In this document: positions 28,844 through 38,143 of the stretch, piece by piece | Numbering within the stretch: position 1 is the stretch's first letter | How the letters are laid out: each line of letters begins with the position of its first letter | From: CAIWHR01 sp963741355 | GTDB taxonomy: Bacteria; Pseudomonadota; Gammaproteobacteria; Burkholderiales; Casimicrobiaceae | Assembly (NCBI GenBank): GCA_963741355.1 | Contig: CAVUIG010000015.1 | Coordinates: forward strand, 62,001-126,000 | Reading direction: 5' to 3' | Length of the DNA stretch: 64,000 bases | Notes under the pieces: generated by a model | Seen by the model: the letters and a program-made list of their open reading frames with translations, nothing else | Databases searched by the model: none | What the model was told of the DNA's origin: nothing | Made by a program: the position numbers and the translations under genes

Positions 28844-29821
28844 CTACTTGTCCGCCTGCATGTTCGCCCGTTTCGCGAGCTTGCCCAGCCGTTCCCGCTC
28901 GGCCGCGATGAAGGCGATGAAGTTGGCAGTCGTGCCGGGCTCGGGCTCGATGCCGAACGGCACCATCTTGTCGCGAAAGTCCGCGGAGCGGACGGCGGCC
29001 TCGAGTTCCCGGCTCATGCGCTCGACGATCGCGGGCGGCGTGCCTTTGGGCGCGAAGAGTCCCGCCCAGTGACCGATCTCGACGTTGGGGAATCCCTGTT
29101 CCTTCGCGGTCGGCAGCGTGTCGTACGAGCTGATCCGGCGGCTGTACGTGGTGGCGATGGCCTTGAGCTTGCCGGCCTTCACCTGCGGCAGCACGACGAT
29201 GCTCGCTTCGGAGGTCGCGGGAACGTTGTTCGAGAGCACCGCAGTCATGCCCTCGGAGCCGCTCTTGTACGGAACGATGACGATGTCGACACCCGACTCG
29301 CGCAGCATCTCGGCGACGAAGTGCGGCGTGCTTCCGCCGCCCGCGGTGGCCCAGTTGATGCCCCCGCTCTGCGTCTTCGCCCACGCGACGAACTCCTTGA
29401 GGTTGCTGACGGGCACGGCGGGATTGACGACGATCACCGATGGCGCGACGGCGATCATTCCGACCGGCACGAGGTCGGCGTCCGCATAGGGCAGGTCCTT
29501 GCGGATCATGCTGTTGGTCACGACGCCGGCGGCGCCGATCAGCCACGTGTAGCCGTCGGGCTTGGCCTTGGCGACGTATTCCGCGCCGACGATTGCCCCC
29601 GCGCCGGGCTTGTTCTCGATGACGATCGGTTGCCCGAGTCGCTTCGCGACCACGTCCGCCGCGGCGCGCGCGATGAGATCGTTCGCGCCGCCGGGACCGA
29701 AGGGCACGACCCATTTGACCGGGCGATCCGGCCATTCCGCGAGGGCGTCGGGGGACGCGACGAGAACGAGCGCCAGAGCCAGCGCGGCGGCGACGACGAA
29801 GAGCGGGCGGGGAACGTTCAT
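28844..29821 (-). CDS. Tripartite tricarboxylate transporter (Bug family) substrate-binding protein
   Basis: 325 aa, intact. MNVPRPLFVVAAALALALVL with ASPDALA is a signal peptide; the frame is open to 29935 but the signal peptide fixes the start at 29821. WPDRPVKWVVPFGPGGANDL, VIENKPGAGAIVGAEYVAKA and YTWLIGAAGVVTNSMIRKDL are the classic Bug family signature around the ligand loop. It binds a carboxylate (or another small organic molecule) in the periplasm and delivers it to a TctB/TctA permease. No permease gene is near, as is usual for orphan Bug proteins, which are very numerous in Burkholderiales. Confidence 0.92.
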   Translation of the reverse strand: MNVPRPLFVVAAALALALVLVASPDALAEWPDRPVKWVVPFGPGGANDLIARAAADVVAKRLGQPIVIENKPGAGAIVGAEYVAKAKPDGYTWLIGAAGVVTNSMIRKDLPYADADLVPVGMIAVAPSVIVVNPAVPVSNLKEFVAWAKTQSGGINWATAGGGSTPHFVAEMLRESGVDIVIVPYKSGSEGMTAVLSNNVPATSEASIVVLPQVKAGKLKAIATTYSRRISSYDTLPTAKEQGFPNVEIGHWAGLFAPKGTPPAIVERMSRELEAAVRSADFRDKMVPFGIEPEPGTTANFIAFIAAERERLGKLAKRANMQADK

Positions 29822-29982
29822 GAAGATGTCTCGCGAGCGTTGATGGAACGGCGGATGCCTCATGCAGCGCGCCGAAAATTCTACGCCGGAACGTCGTCCA
29901 ACAGGATTCCGCGCGCGGACGCCGCGATGAGGCACGCGACGGATCGATGCACTCCCGCGCGGGCGGAAGAAGACGGGACCTC

Positions 29983-30011
29983 AGGAACTCCGAATCTGTT
30001 CAGAGGTTCCT
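29983..30011. repeat. Palindrome built of two MITE-like terminal repeats
   Basis: AGGAACTCCGAA-tctg-TTCAGAGGTTCCT forms an almost perfect hairpin. Its right arm matches 14 bases of the terminal repeat of the element at 45179-45521 (TGTTCAGAGGTTCC) and the left arm matches the opposite end with one gap and one mismatch. It overlaps the stop codon of the CBS gene (30010-30012) and could act as a hairpin at the transcript end. Confidence 0.55.
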
Positions 30012-30441
30012 AGCCGCGATCGCGATAGTGGACGCGACGCTGCGCTTCGGAAACGAACTCCTCGAGCTCGGGGTCCATCGCACTGCGCGCCGAGATGATA
30101 CCGATCGGCTTGCCGTGCTCGACGACGGGGAGGTGACGAAAGCCCTTGTCGTGCATGAGCATCAACGCATAGCCGAATGGCTTGTCCGGATCGATGCATT
30201 GCGGCTCGCGCGTCATCACGTCGCCGATCGGGGTCGTGTCGGCATCAAGGCCGTGCGCCAGCACGCGCATCACGGCGTCGCGCTCCGTGAAGATGCCGAC
30301 CAGCCGTTCGGCATCGACGACGATGATCGCGCCGACGTTGCGCGCGGCCATGAGCTTGGCTGCCTTGGTCACGACGGTCGCGGGCGGCGCGAGCAGCAGC
30401 TTGCGCCGCTGCATCAAATCCTTGATGGGTCTGTCCAGCAT
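30010..30441 (-). CDS. CBS-pair domain protein
   Basis: 143 aa from the ATG at 30441. MLDRPIKDLMQRRKLLLAPP begins the first CBS domain; IIVVDAERLVGIFTERDAVM ends it, and IGDVMTREPQCIDPDKPFGY, FRHLPVVEHGKPIGIISARS form the second. CBS pairs bind adenosyl ligands (AMP, ATP, SAM) and act as stand-alone sensors. GIFTERD and GIISARS are the ribose/phosphate-contact positions (normally S/T-x-x-D); here the second has Ala-Arg-Ser where Asp would be expected, so one site may be altered. The target is unknown. The frame is open further upstream without homology-like sequence. Confidence 0.87.
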   Translation of the reverse strand: MLDRPIKDLMQRRKLLLAPPATVVTKAAKLMAARNVGAIIVVDAERLVGIFTERDAVMRVLAHGLDADTTPIGDVMTREPQCIDPDKPFGYALMLMHDKGFRHLPVVEHGKPIGIISARSAMDPELEEFVSEAQRRVHYRDRG

Positions 30442-30738
30442 GGCGTTTAAGGGTCCAAGCCTCGCGTTTCGTCGTGTCTCATCCGAAATCCCGTCGGGAT
30501 GACTGTCGGCGCCAACGGGAACGGCTCGCATTGGCGAGCGCCACCCGCATGAGATGTGGCAACGAGACCGTACGCCCGGCGAATGCCCGCAGCCTTGACT
30601 TCGATCAAGCCGCAGCGCCTCACGGGAAAGCGTGGATCGGTGCGATGTGCGGTTGCAACAACGCGGAAACACAAGGCGGCTCAATCGCCGTGCTGCACCA
30701 TGCCGCTCGATGGCGCCGCGCGTTGCGCGCGGCACGAT

Positions 30739-31383
30739 TCAGTCTTCCGCTTTGAAGATGACGCTGAACGGGCGTGGCGCGTCCAACAGCCGCTTGAAGA
30801 AATCCACGTGCACGTAGGGAGAGAGGTTTTCGAACAGCAGCCGGATGGCCTGATGTCCCTGCGTCTGCGCGGGGGGGCGGCGCAGCAGTCCGCCCGGCGC
30901 CGGCGGGCGGCGCCGTCCGGTGACGGCGAACTCCAGCCTCGAGACTTGCGGCTCGCGGCTCATGAAGTCTCCGTGCACCGCGATCTCGGCGATCTCGTAA
31001 CGGTTGTTGACCGCCGTGCGGTTGAACGACAGTGCAACATCATGCGCGCTGTCCACGATCAGCTCCGCGCGGCGGCGCGGCAACGGCTCCATGATCTCGG
31101 CACTGGCGATTTGCTCCAGCTGTCCCGTTGCCCGATACAGGCGATCGCCGCTTTCGGGCGAATGGAGCTCCAGGAGGCCGTGCTGCACGAGCTCGCTCGC
31201 GAAGGCGCGCACGGCGATCGGATTGATGCCGAATTCGCGCATCAGCGTGCTGCGTCCGATGGTCAGCGCCTCGACCGGTTGCTGCCCGCCTGCACGCGCA
31301 AGCAGGCGTCGGGCTCCGTTGCGAAGCTGGACCGGATCGAGGCCGAAGTAGCGGCGATGCGAAAAAAGCGTGGCCGGGCGCAT
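30739..31383 (-). CDS. Protein of unknown function, possible winged-helix regulator
   Basis: 214 aa from the ATG at 31383 (MRPATLFSHRRYFGLDPVQL); the frame is open to 31938 but overlaps the GNAT gene without protein-like sequence. The region VEALTIGRSTLMREFGINPI, AVRAFASELVQHGLLELHSP reads like a winged helix (helix-turn-helix plus wing). The middle (LPRRRAELIVDSAHDVALSF) is helical, and the C-terminus LSPYVHVDFFKRLLDAPRPF resembles no family I know. No signal peptide. It could be a transcription factor; this is tentative. Confidence 0.6.
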   Translation of the reverse strand: MRPATLFSHRRYFGLDPVQLRNGARRLLARAGGQQPVEALTIGRSTLMREFGINPIAVRAFASELVQHGLLELHSPESGDRLYRATGQLEQIASAEIMEPLPRRRAELIVDSAHDVALSFNRTAVNNRYEIAEIAVHGDFMSREPQVSRLEFAVTGRRRPPAPGGLLRRPPAQTQGHQAIRLLFENLSPYVHVDFFKRLLDAPRPFSVIFKAED

Positions 31384-31540
31384 GGTGTCGACCCTTGTCG
31401 GGCTGACGATGTGACAAGCATAACCGCGGATGCCTGTCGTATACAACCCGGCGCTCGTCAGGGATGTGGCCGGCGGCGAGCCGGAATTCGATCGATGACG
31501 TGCCTGCACTCGTCGGCGTTCCGACGCTGGCACCGCGGCG

Positions 31541-32107
31541 TCAGAGGTCGATGCGAAACAGCAGATGCAGCGCGTCGTCACCATACGCCGGAGACCGGCG
31601 AAACGGTCCGACGAGCCGTCCGCCGTTGTTGAGAATGACTCTCTGCGACGCGACGTTCTCCGGATCGGTCGTGATGTCGATGTAGGCAAGGCCCTCACGG
31701 CGCGCCTCGGGAAGGAGCAGAGCAAGGGCACGCGTCGCGTAACCGCGCCGCTGCTTCCACGGAACGACGGCGTAGCCGACGTGCCCCAGCGTGTAACCGG
31801 GCAGCGCGGAGGTCCCCGGTTGCCAGCGAAACCCGATGCTGCCGCAGAATTCGCCGTCCCACAGCCACAGACGGTAGCCGGGCAGACGCGGCACAAAGCT
31901 GCCGTCGGGCATCGCGATGGGCGCGCCCTTCGCCTCACGGTCGCACAGCGACGCGACGAATGCGTCGGCGTCGCGCGCGATGTGCGCGAGCTCGTCCTTG
32001 GCCGCAGCGGCGCCGCGGACGTTGTCGGCCGACCACCCGCGCGCGAGCGCTTCCGCGTATTCCGCCAGGTGTTCGCGGCTTGGGCGCACCAGTTGCAGGT
32101 CCGTCAT
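31541..32107 (-). CDS. GNAT-family N-acetyltransferase
   Basis: 188 aa, intact. LVRPSREHLAEYAEALARGW starts the fold; YTLGHVGYAVVPWKQRRGYA then TRALALLLPEA gives beta-strand 4 and the acetyl-CoA-binding Q/R-x-x-G-x-A loop (QRRGYA); YIDITTDPENVASQRVILNN is the N-x-x-S-x-R-V-I helix typical of the RimJ-like branch. LWLWDGEFCGSIGFRWQPGT is the usual central sheet. The substrate is unknown. It is transcribed away from etfBA; the start lies about 200 bp from etfB. Confidence 0.87.
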   Translation of the reverse strand: MTDLQLVRPSREHLAEYAEALARGWSADNVRGAAAAKDELAHIARDADAFVASLCDREAKGAPIAMPDGSFVPRLPGYRLWLWDGEFCGSIGFRWQPGTSALPGYTLGHVGYAVVPWKQRRGYATRALALLLPEARREGLAYIDITTDPENVASQRVILNNGGRLVGPFRRSPAYGDDALHLLFRIDL

Positions 32108-32270
32108 GCCGCGATTCTACGGGGTGGTGGCGGTAGCGGATGGCGCCGCGGATAACGCGCGGCCGAGACGCGCATTTGCGCCGCAAGCACGGTCTGCGTG
32201 AAGTTGACGCGACGCGAGGCGTGGCTGGCCGGCTCCTCCTGGCGGGGGGCGTGTCGCGCGCGGAAGCGAC

Positions 32271-32276
32271 TATAAT
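32271..32276 (+). promoter_or_regulatory. Candidate -10 box for etfBA
   Basis: A consensus TATAAT sits 34 bp upstream of the etfB ATG at 32310. No good -35 hexamer is seen 16-18 bp further up (GC-rich GGCGTG-like sequence), so the site may need an activator or be fortuitous. Confidence 0.45.
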
Positions 32277-32309
32277 CGGGGTCCTTTCAACGTCCGCCGC
32301 GATCCCTCC

Positions 32310-33059
32310 ATGAAAGTCCTCGTTGCCGTCAAGCGCGTCGTCGATTACAACGTAAAGGTCCGCGTCAAGGCCGACGGCTCCGGCGTCGACACCGCGAACG
32401 TCAAGATGTCGATGAACCCCTTCGACGAGATCGCCGTCGAGGAAGCGGTGCGGCTCAAGGAGAAGGGCGTCGTCACCGAGATCGTCGCGGTGTCGTGCGG
32501 GGTCGCCGGCAGCCAGGAGACGCTGCGCACCGCGCTGGCGCTTGGCGCCGATCGCGCGATCCTCATCGAGAGCGACGTCGAGCTGCAGCCGCTCGCGGTC
32601 GCGAAGCTCCTCAAGGCCGTCGCCGACAAGGAGCAGCCGGGCATCGTGTTCCTCGGCAAGCAGGCGATCGACGACGACTCCAACCAGACCGGTCAGATGC
32701 TGGCGGCGCTCTCGGGCTGGGCGCAGGCGACGTTTGCCTCCAAAGTGGAAATCGCATCCGGACGTGCGATCGTGAAGCGCGAGGTCGATGGCGGCCTCGA
32801 GACGGTGGAGATGTCGCTTCCGCTGGTGATCACCACCGATCTTCGGTTGAACGAGCCGCGCTACGCGACGCTGCCCAACATCATGAAGGCCAAGAAGAAG
32901 CCGCTGGAGACGACGACGCCGGCGGCGCTCGGCGTCGACGTCGCGCCGCGGCTCACGACGCTCAAGGTCGTCGAGCCGCCGAAGCGGCAGGGCGGCGGCA
33001 AGGTGGCCGACGTCGCCGAGCTCGTCGACAAGCTGCGCAACGTCGCGAAAGTGATCTGA
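32310..33059 (+). CDS. etfB: Electron transfer flavoprotein beta subunit
   Basis: 249 aa, intact, full length for EtfB. MKVLVAVKRVVDYNVKVRVK opens it; MNPFDEIAVEEAVRLKEKG and VFLGKQAIDDDSNQTGQMLA are the conserved AMP/recognition-loop and core segments; LPNIMKAKKKPLETTTPAAL is the EtfB C-terminal signature. It forms a heterodimer with EtfA, holding AMP while EtfA holds FAD, and takes electrons from acyl-CoA dehydrogenases for ETF:quinone oxidoreductase. etfA starts 44 bp downstream and an acyl-CoA dehydrogenase follows, so the three form a likely transcription unit. Confidence 0.96.
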   Translation: MKVLVAVKRVVDYNVKVRVKADGSGVDTANVKMSMNPFDEIAVEEAVRLKEKGVVTEIVAVSCGVAGSQETLRTALALGADRAILIESDVELQPLAVAKLLKAVADKEQPGIVFLGKQAIDDDSNQTGQMLAALSGWAQATFASKVEIASGRAIVKREVDGGLETVEMSLPLVITTDLRLNEPRYATLPNIMKAKKKPLETTTPAALGVDVAPRLTTLKVVEPPKRQGGGKVADVAELVDKLRNVAKVI

Positions 33060-33103
33060 GCCTCTCGCCCGCTCGATTCATCTCGAACGAAAAAACCCGA
33101 ATC

Positions 33104-34042
33104 ATGACCACTCTTCTCATCGCCGATCACGACAACGCGACGCTGAAAGCCGCGACGCGCAACACCATCACCGCCGCGCTCGAGATCGGCGGCGACGTGC
33201 ACGTCCTCGTCGCCGGCGGCAACGCGGCCGCGGCCGCGCAGGCGGCGGCGCAGGTTCCCGGCGTCACCAAGGTGCTGCACGCCGACGCGCCGTGGCTCGC
33301 CTCGCCGGTCGCCGAGAGCATCGCGGCGACGGCGGTCGCGCTGGCGCGCTCGGGCGGCTACTCGCACGTGATGGCGCCGGCAACGGGATTCGGCAAGAAC
33401 GTGATGCCGCGCGTGGCGGCGCTGCTCGACGTCGCGCAGATCTCCGAGATCATCACGGTCGTATCGCCCGACACTTTCGTGCGCCCGATCTACGCTGGCA
33501 GCGCCTTCGCGACGGTCCAGTCGAAGGATTCCGTCAAGGCGATCACCGTTCGCGCGACCGGATTCGATGCGGCGCCGGCGACCGGCGGCAACGCGCCTGT
33601 CGAATCGGTGACGGCGGCGCCGGATCCGGGACTTGCGAAGGTCGTCGGCCAGGAGTTGAGCAAATCCGACCGGCCGGAGCTCACCAGCGCGCGCGTCGTC
33701 GTTTCCGGCGGACGCGGCCTTGGCAGCGGCGAGAACTTCAAGATGCTGGAGGCGCTCGCCGGAAAGCTCAATGCGGCGATCGGGGCATCGCGCGCGGCGG
33801 TCGACGCGGGCTACGTCCCCAACGATTATCAGGTCGGGCAGACCGGCAAGATCGTCGCGCCCGACCTCTACATCGCGGTCGGCATCTCGGGCGCGATCCA
33901 GCATCTCGCGGGAATGAAGGACGCCAAGGTGATCGTCGCGATCAACAAGGATCCCGACGCGCCGATCTTCCAGATCGCCGACTACGGCCTCGTCGGCGAC
34001 CTGTTCCAGATCGTGCCGGAGCTCACGGCGTCGCTCGGCTGA
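33104..34042 (+). CDS. etfA: Electron transfer flavoprotein alpha subunit
   Basis: 312 aa, intact. MTTLLIADHDNATLKAATRN is the N-terminus; the ATG at 33104 is chosen as the first in frame before conserved sequence. The C-terminal FAD-binding domain has VVVSGGRGLGSGENFKMLEA, AAVDAGYVPNDYQVGQTGKI, LYIAVGISGAIQHLAGMKDA and INKDPDAPIFQIADYGLVGD, the canonical EtfA fingerprint. It carries FAD and passes electrons from acyl-CoA dehydrogenases to the quinone pool via ETF-QO. Second gene after etfB. Confidence 0.96.
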   Translation: MTTLLIADHDNATLKAATRNTITAALEIGGDVHVLVAGGNAAAAAQAAAQVPGVTKVLHADAPWLASPVAESIAATAVALARSGGYSHVMAPATGFGKNVMPRVAALLDVAQISEIITVVSPDTFVRPIYAGSAFATVQSKDSVKAITVRATGFDAAPATGGNAPVESVTAAPDPGLAKVVGQELSKSDRPELTSARVVVSGGRGLGSGENFKMLEALAGKLNAAIGASRAAVDAGYVPNDYQVGQTGKIVAPDLYIAVGISGAIQHLAGMKDAKVIVAINKDPDAPIFQIADYGLVGDLFQIVPELTASLG

Positions 34043-34184
34043 CGCGCAGGCGCGCGTCGCGCGACACGACCGATCGCAAAGACTGCGCCGCGCGGGGCCG
34101 TCGCCGGCGGGATTTTAGAGGGTCTACTCTAGACGCGAAGGCTATGCTTCCCCTATCGCCGACCACGCCAGGACGATTTTCGCG

Positions 34185-35989
34185 ATGAGCCAATACCACG
34201 CCCCCCTCGCCGACATTCAGTTCGTGCTGAACGAGCTTGCCGGACTCGAGCAGGTTGCCTCGCTGCCCGGGAACGAGGAAGCCACGCCCGACGTCGCGGC
34301 GGCGATCCTCGAGGAAGCCTCCAAGTTCGCGACGAACGTGCTCGATCCGCTCAACGCGATCGGGCGACCGCGAGGGCGCGCAGCGCCGCGACGACGGGAC
34401 GGTGACGACGCCGGCCGGTTTCAAGGACGCGTATCACCAGTTCTGCGAGAACGGCTGGAACGGCCTCGGCAAGAGCAGCGAGTACGGCGGTCAGGGATTG
34501 CCCTACCTGTTGTCGATCGCGGTCGAGGAGCTGTGGCACGCGTCGAACCTCGCGTTCGATCTGCTGTCCGCTGCTGACGCAGGGCGCGATCGAGGCGATC
34601 GAATCACGCGGGTCGGATGCGCTGAAGCAGAAATTCCTGCCGCAAATGGTCGCCGGCACCTGGACCGGCACGATGAACCTCACCGAGCCGCAGGCCGGCT
34701 CCGACCTCGCCGCCGTCCGCACCAAGGCCGTTCCGCAAGGCGACGGCACGTACCGGCTCTTCGGCCAGAAGATCTTCATCACCTACGGCGAGCACGACTA
34801 CACCGACAACATCATCCACCTCGTGCTCGGCCGCACGCCGGACGCGCCGCCGGGCGTGAAGGGCATTTCGCTCTTCGTCGTGCCCAAGTTCATCGTCAAC
34901 GACGACGGCAGCCTCGGCGCGCGCAACGATGTCCAATGCGTGTCGCTCGAGCACAAGCTCGGCATCCACGCGAGCCCGACGGGTGTGATCGCGTACGGGG
35001 ACCACGGCGGCGCGGTCGGTTATCTCGTCGGCGAGGAGAATCGCGGCCTCGAGTACATGTTCATCATGATGAACCTCGCCCGCTTCTCGGTCGGGCTCGA
35101 GGGCGTCGGGATTTCCGAGCGCGCCTACCAGCACGCGGTCGCCTACGCGCGCGAGCGCGTGCAGGGAAGGCCGGTGGGCCAGGACGGCGCAGCCAGGAGC
35201 GCTCCGATCATCGATCACCCCGACATCCGGCGGATGCTGATGACGATGCGCGCGACGATCGAGGCGATGCGCGCGGTCGCCTACGTCACCGCCGCCGCCG
35301 TCGACAACGCCCACCGCCATCCCGACGCATCGGCGCGGGCGCGCCATCAGGCCTTCGTCGATTTCATGATCCCGATCGTCAAGGGCTGCTCGACCGAGAA
35401 CGCGCTGCGGCTGACCTCGCTCGGACTGCAGGTGCACGGCGGCATGGGCTTCATCGAGGAGACCGGCGCTGCGCAGTACTATCGCGACGCGCGGATCACC
35501 ACGATCTACGAGGGCACCACCGGCATCCAGGCCAACGATTTCATCGGGCGCAAGACCGCACGCGACGGCGGCGCCGAGGCGCGCCGGGTCGCCGCGGAGA
35601 TCGACAAGGTGGCGGCGGAGCTCAGCGCGCATCCGGACGCCAATCTCAAGGCGATCGGCGCGCGCCTCGCGCGCGCCGTCAAGTCGCTGCACGCAGCGCT
35701 CGAATGGATGGTTCCCGCGTTCGGCGCCGACACCCGCGCCGCGCACGCGAGCGCGGTTCCCTATCTCGAGTTGTGGGGGCTCGTCGCCGGCGGATGGCAG
35801 ATGGGGCGCGCGGCGCTGGTCGCCGCCCGCCATCTCGCGGAAGGCACGGGCGACGCGCGCTTCCTCACCGCGAAGATCCAGACGGCGCGCTTCTATGCCG
35901 ACGCCCTGCTGCCGCAGGCGACAGGCCTCGCCGACGTCGTCACGGCCGGCGGGAAGCCGGCGATGGCGCTCGCGGCCGAGCAGTTCTGA
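34185..35989 (+). CDS. Acyl-CoA dehydrogenase, long form (frameshifted)
   Basis: Restored about 600 aa. MSQYHAPLADIQFVLNELAG at 34185 is typical of the ~600-residue FadE-like dehydrogenases with an extra C-terminal domain. Two single extra bases break the start: near 34363 and near 34563. After the second, 34575 onward reads through GAIEAIESRGSDALKQKFLP into TMNLTEPQAGSDLAAVRTKA without interruption. GLQVHGGMGFIEETGAAQYY and ITTIYEGTTGIQANDFIGRK include the catalytic Glu of the YEGT motif. It introduces the alpha,beta double bond in acyl-CoA and passes electrons to EtfBA next door. Substrate length is not predictable. Confidence 0.88.
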
Positions 35990-36047
35990 CCCGTCCCGCC
36001 GCCGCCGCCGCCGTCGAGTCGCGGCGGCGGGCGGCGGACGCGTCCGC

Positions 36048-37370
36048 TTACTGGCAGGTCGTCGCGCCGGTCGCGGCGAACAGGAAGCGCGTGATCGACT
36101 TCGTCTGATCGACGACCGGCAGGCTGCCGGCTCCATTGGTGACGTAGTGGAAGCTCGCGTGGTTGCCGTCGGTGAACGTCACCGTCGCCGTCCCCACCGT
36201 CGGAATCGGCTGCACCACGTCGCTCGTCTTGTAGTTGTCGAAGCGCGGTCCCGACGTGCGGGTGAGCGGCCCGGTGAAGACGTTCCCCATGCCCTGCGTC
36301 ATCAGCGCCGAGAGCCACAGCGGCGGATTGTTGCCCGCGAGCTTTCGCGTCATAGGTGTACCAGGTGGCGAACAGGAGGTCGCCCTGGTGCGCGAAGTTG
36401 ACGCCCCAGCCCGACTCGGTCGGGACCCACCAGAGATCCTGATAGTTGGTCGCGGCCGCGAGGTTGGGCGCGCTCGGCGAAGGTGCAGGTCGGCTGCGCG
36501 GCCGCCCAGGCTGAAGCGGGTGATCGCCTTGGTCTGCTGGACGACGCTCGTCGCGCCGCCCGCGGTCACCTCGTAGAAGAAGACTGCCGTTGTTGGCATC
36601 GGTGAAGGTGACCGTCCCGTCACCGACCTTGGCCGGGCGTCCCGCTGCCGACGAAGTTGTTGAACGGCGGCCCGACGTCGACGTAGATGTCGCCATGGTA
36701 CGCATTGCTCGTGGCCGAGGTGCGGGCGGCGAGCATCGACAGCCAGTACGCGTTGCCGCTCGTGTCGTAGGTATACCACGTGGCGAAGACCTGGTCGCCC
36801 TGATGCGCGAAGTTCACACCCCACATCGATTCCGCCGGGTTCCACCACAGGCCCTGGTAGTTGAGCACCGGCGGCGCCGTGGGCGTCACCGACGCGCTGA
36901 CGCCGGCGAAGTTGGTCGCGACGTTGGGGCCGGTCATGCCATTCGCCATCAGTGCATTGACCCCGTCTGTCGGAAGCGTCGTGTAGTTCCACGTACTGAC
37001 GCCCTCCCCGTAATTGACCGTGCCATTGGCGATCGGGAAGAATCCGTTCGGAACGATGTAATCGGGCGCGACGAGGTTGAGGGCGGCGAATCCCTGCGTC
37101 GCGACCAGGATGCGCTTGCCGTTGGTCGCGCCGCTCGTGAAGATTGCTGGGAAACCGAAAGATCTGCTGTCCGCCGGGACCCGTAGTCAGGATGGTGTGC
37201 CCGGCCAGCAGATCCTGGCCGTCGGAGAACGGAGCCAGCACCATGTACTGGACCGTGCCGTCTGCGTTCGAGTAGATCTCGCTGATGTTGATCAGGTGAA
37301 AGGTCGCCCGGGCGGCGGGCGCCAGGACGAGAAGCGTTGCGAGCATCAGACAGCGAAGCAGGCGTTGCAT
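36048..37370 (-). CDS. Secreted protein with repeated WxGVNFAHQGD domains (frameshifted)
   Basis: Restored about 440 aa. The start at 37370 is preceded by GGAGGATTCC. MQRLLRCLMLATLLVLAPAA with ARA is a signal peptide. A first domain (FHLINISEIYSNADGTVQYM, DLLAGHTILTTGPGGQQIF) is followed by at least two copies of a module: YQGLWWNPAESMWGVNFAHQ near 36820 and YQDLWWVPTESGWGVNFAHQ near 36400, each followed by a Gly-Asp and F-ATWYTYD, then by a strand with VTFTDANNGS/VTFTDGNHAS. The last copy ends SITRFLFAATGATTCQ. At least five frameshifts between 36350 and 37140. Modules of this kind recur in betaproteobacterial exported proteins; the function is unknown, perhaps adhesion or carbohydrate binding. 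Confidence 0.68.
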   Translation of the reverse strand: MQRLLRCLMLATLLVLAPAARATFHLINISEIYSNADGTVQYMVLAPFSDGQDLLAGHTILTTGPGGQQIFRFPSNLHERRDQRQAHPGRDAGIRRPQPRRARLHRSERILPDRQWHGQLRGGRQYVELHDASDRRGQCTDGEWHDRPQRRDQLRRRQRVGDAHGAAGAQLPGPVVEPGGIDVGCELRASGRPGLRHVVYLRHERQRVLAVDARRPHLGHEQCVPWRHLRRRRAAVQQLRRQRDARPRSVTGRSPSPMPTTAVFFYEVTAGGATSVVQQTKAITRFSLGGRAADLHLRRARPTSRPRPTIRISGGSRPSRAGASTSRTRATSCSPPGTPMTRKLAGNNPPLWLSALMTQGMGNVFTGPLTRTSGPRFDNYKTSDVVQPIPTVGTATVTFTDGNHASFHYVTNGAGSLPVVDQTKSITRFLFAATGATTCQ

Positions 37371-37508
37371 GGAATCCTCCGACTCGATTCGATCTGGCGT
37401 CGTCGATCCGCGACAGGCGCCGTTGCTCATTGTCGCAAACACGCGTCAACGGACCGTATTCCCGAATCCGATGGAACAACGCGCCGCCGAATCGGTTAAC
37501 CTTCGCCG

Positions 37509-38036
37509 ATGAAGGTTATCGGCACGATTCGACTGGATATCCGCCACGTCCGTGCCTTCGGGCGGGCCGTCGCCTTCGCATCCACTCTCCTGGCGCTACC
37601 ACTCGCTTCGGCGAGCGCCGCCGGGCTCTTCATCGTCAACGAGCCCTGGGTTCGACCCGCCACGGCGGGCTCGACCGACGCCTACATGAACTTGCGGAGC
37701 AGCGAGGGCACCACGCTCGTCGGCGTCCGGTGCGAGCTCGCCGCGACGGTTACCATGGAGATGCCGGACAACGCGCGCCGCGGAAAATTCCGGGCAGTCA
37801 CGCATCTTGCGCTTCCGGGCGGCGAAACGGTCAGGCTGGCGCCCGGGCGGGCCCACATTCGCCTCGCTGCGATCAGGCACGCCTTGAAACTGGGCGACCA
37901 CGTCGCCCTGGTGCTGACGCTCGAGGCGGCCGATGGAACGACGCAGGAAATCCCGGTCAACGCGGAGGTCCGGCACCGCTCTCCGACCGACGATGAAATG
38001 CACGCGCACGGACACCCGCATCCCGCCGGGCACTGA
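37509..38036 (+). CDS. PCu(A)C-like copper-chaperone-fold protein with His-rich tail
   Basis: 175 aa, intact. A hydrophobic stretch near residues 20-38 (AVAFASTLLALPLASASA) is a signal peptide. VNEPWVRPATAGSTDAYMNL is the PCu(A)C family start; LALPGGETVRLAPGRAHIRL aligns with the family segment that normally ends in H-x-M-L. Here the canonical Met/His copper ligands are partly absent: HIRL in place of HLML, and TVTMEMPDN in place of the usual MHE segment. A C-terminal tail MHAHGHPHPAGH could bind metal instead. The protein should be periplasmic; whether it still supplies copper to cytochrome oxidase is uncertain. Confidence 0.8.
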   Translation: MKVIGTIRLDIRHVRAFGRAVAFASTLLALPLASASAAGLFIVNEPWVRPATAGSTDAYMNLRSSEGTTLVGVRCELAATVTMEMPDNARRGKFRAVTHLALPGGETVRLAPGRAHIRLAAIRHALKLGDHVALVLTLEAADGTTQEIPVNAEVRHRSPTDDEMHAHGHPHPAGH

Positions 38037-38101
38037 CCTCTGCCGGTCGGCGGCACTTCCGGCATTCCGAATTGCGCGCCGGTCGCGCGGCGCGTGACAC
38101 A

Positions 38102-38122
38102 CCGCGGTCCCCTCGACCGCGG
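38102..38122. repeat. Perfect hairpin between convergent genes
   Basis: CCGCGGTC-ccctc-GACCGCGG is an 8-bp perfect stem between the ends of the PCu(A)C-like gene and the glgX-malQ gene. It lacks a T tract, so it is only a candidate bidirectional terminator. Confidence 0.45.
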
Positions 38123-38143
38123 CGCCGGAGCGCTCCGCCAGGA

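Noticed and set aside
28427..30013. Plus-strand open frame of 528 codons
   Set aside because: Antisense to the TTT binding-protein gene and unrelated to any family.
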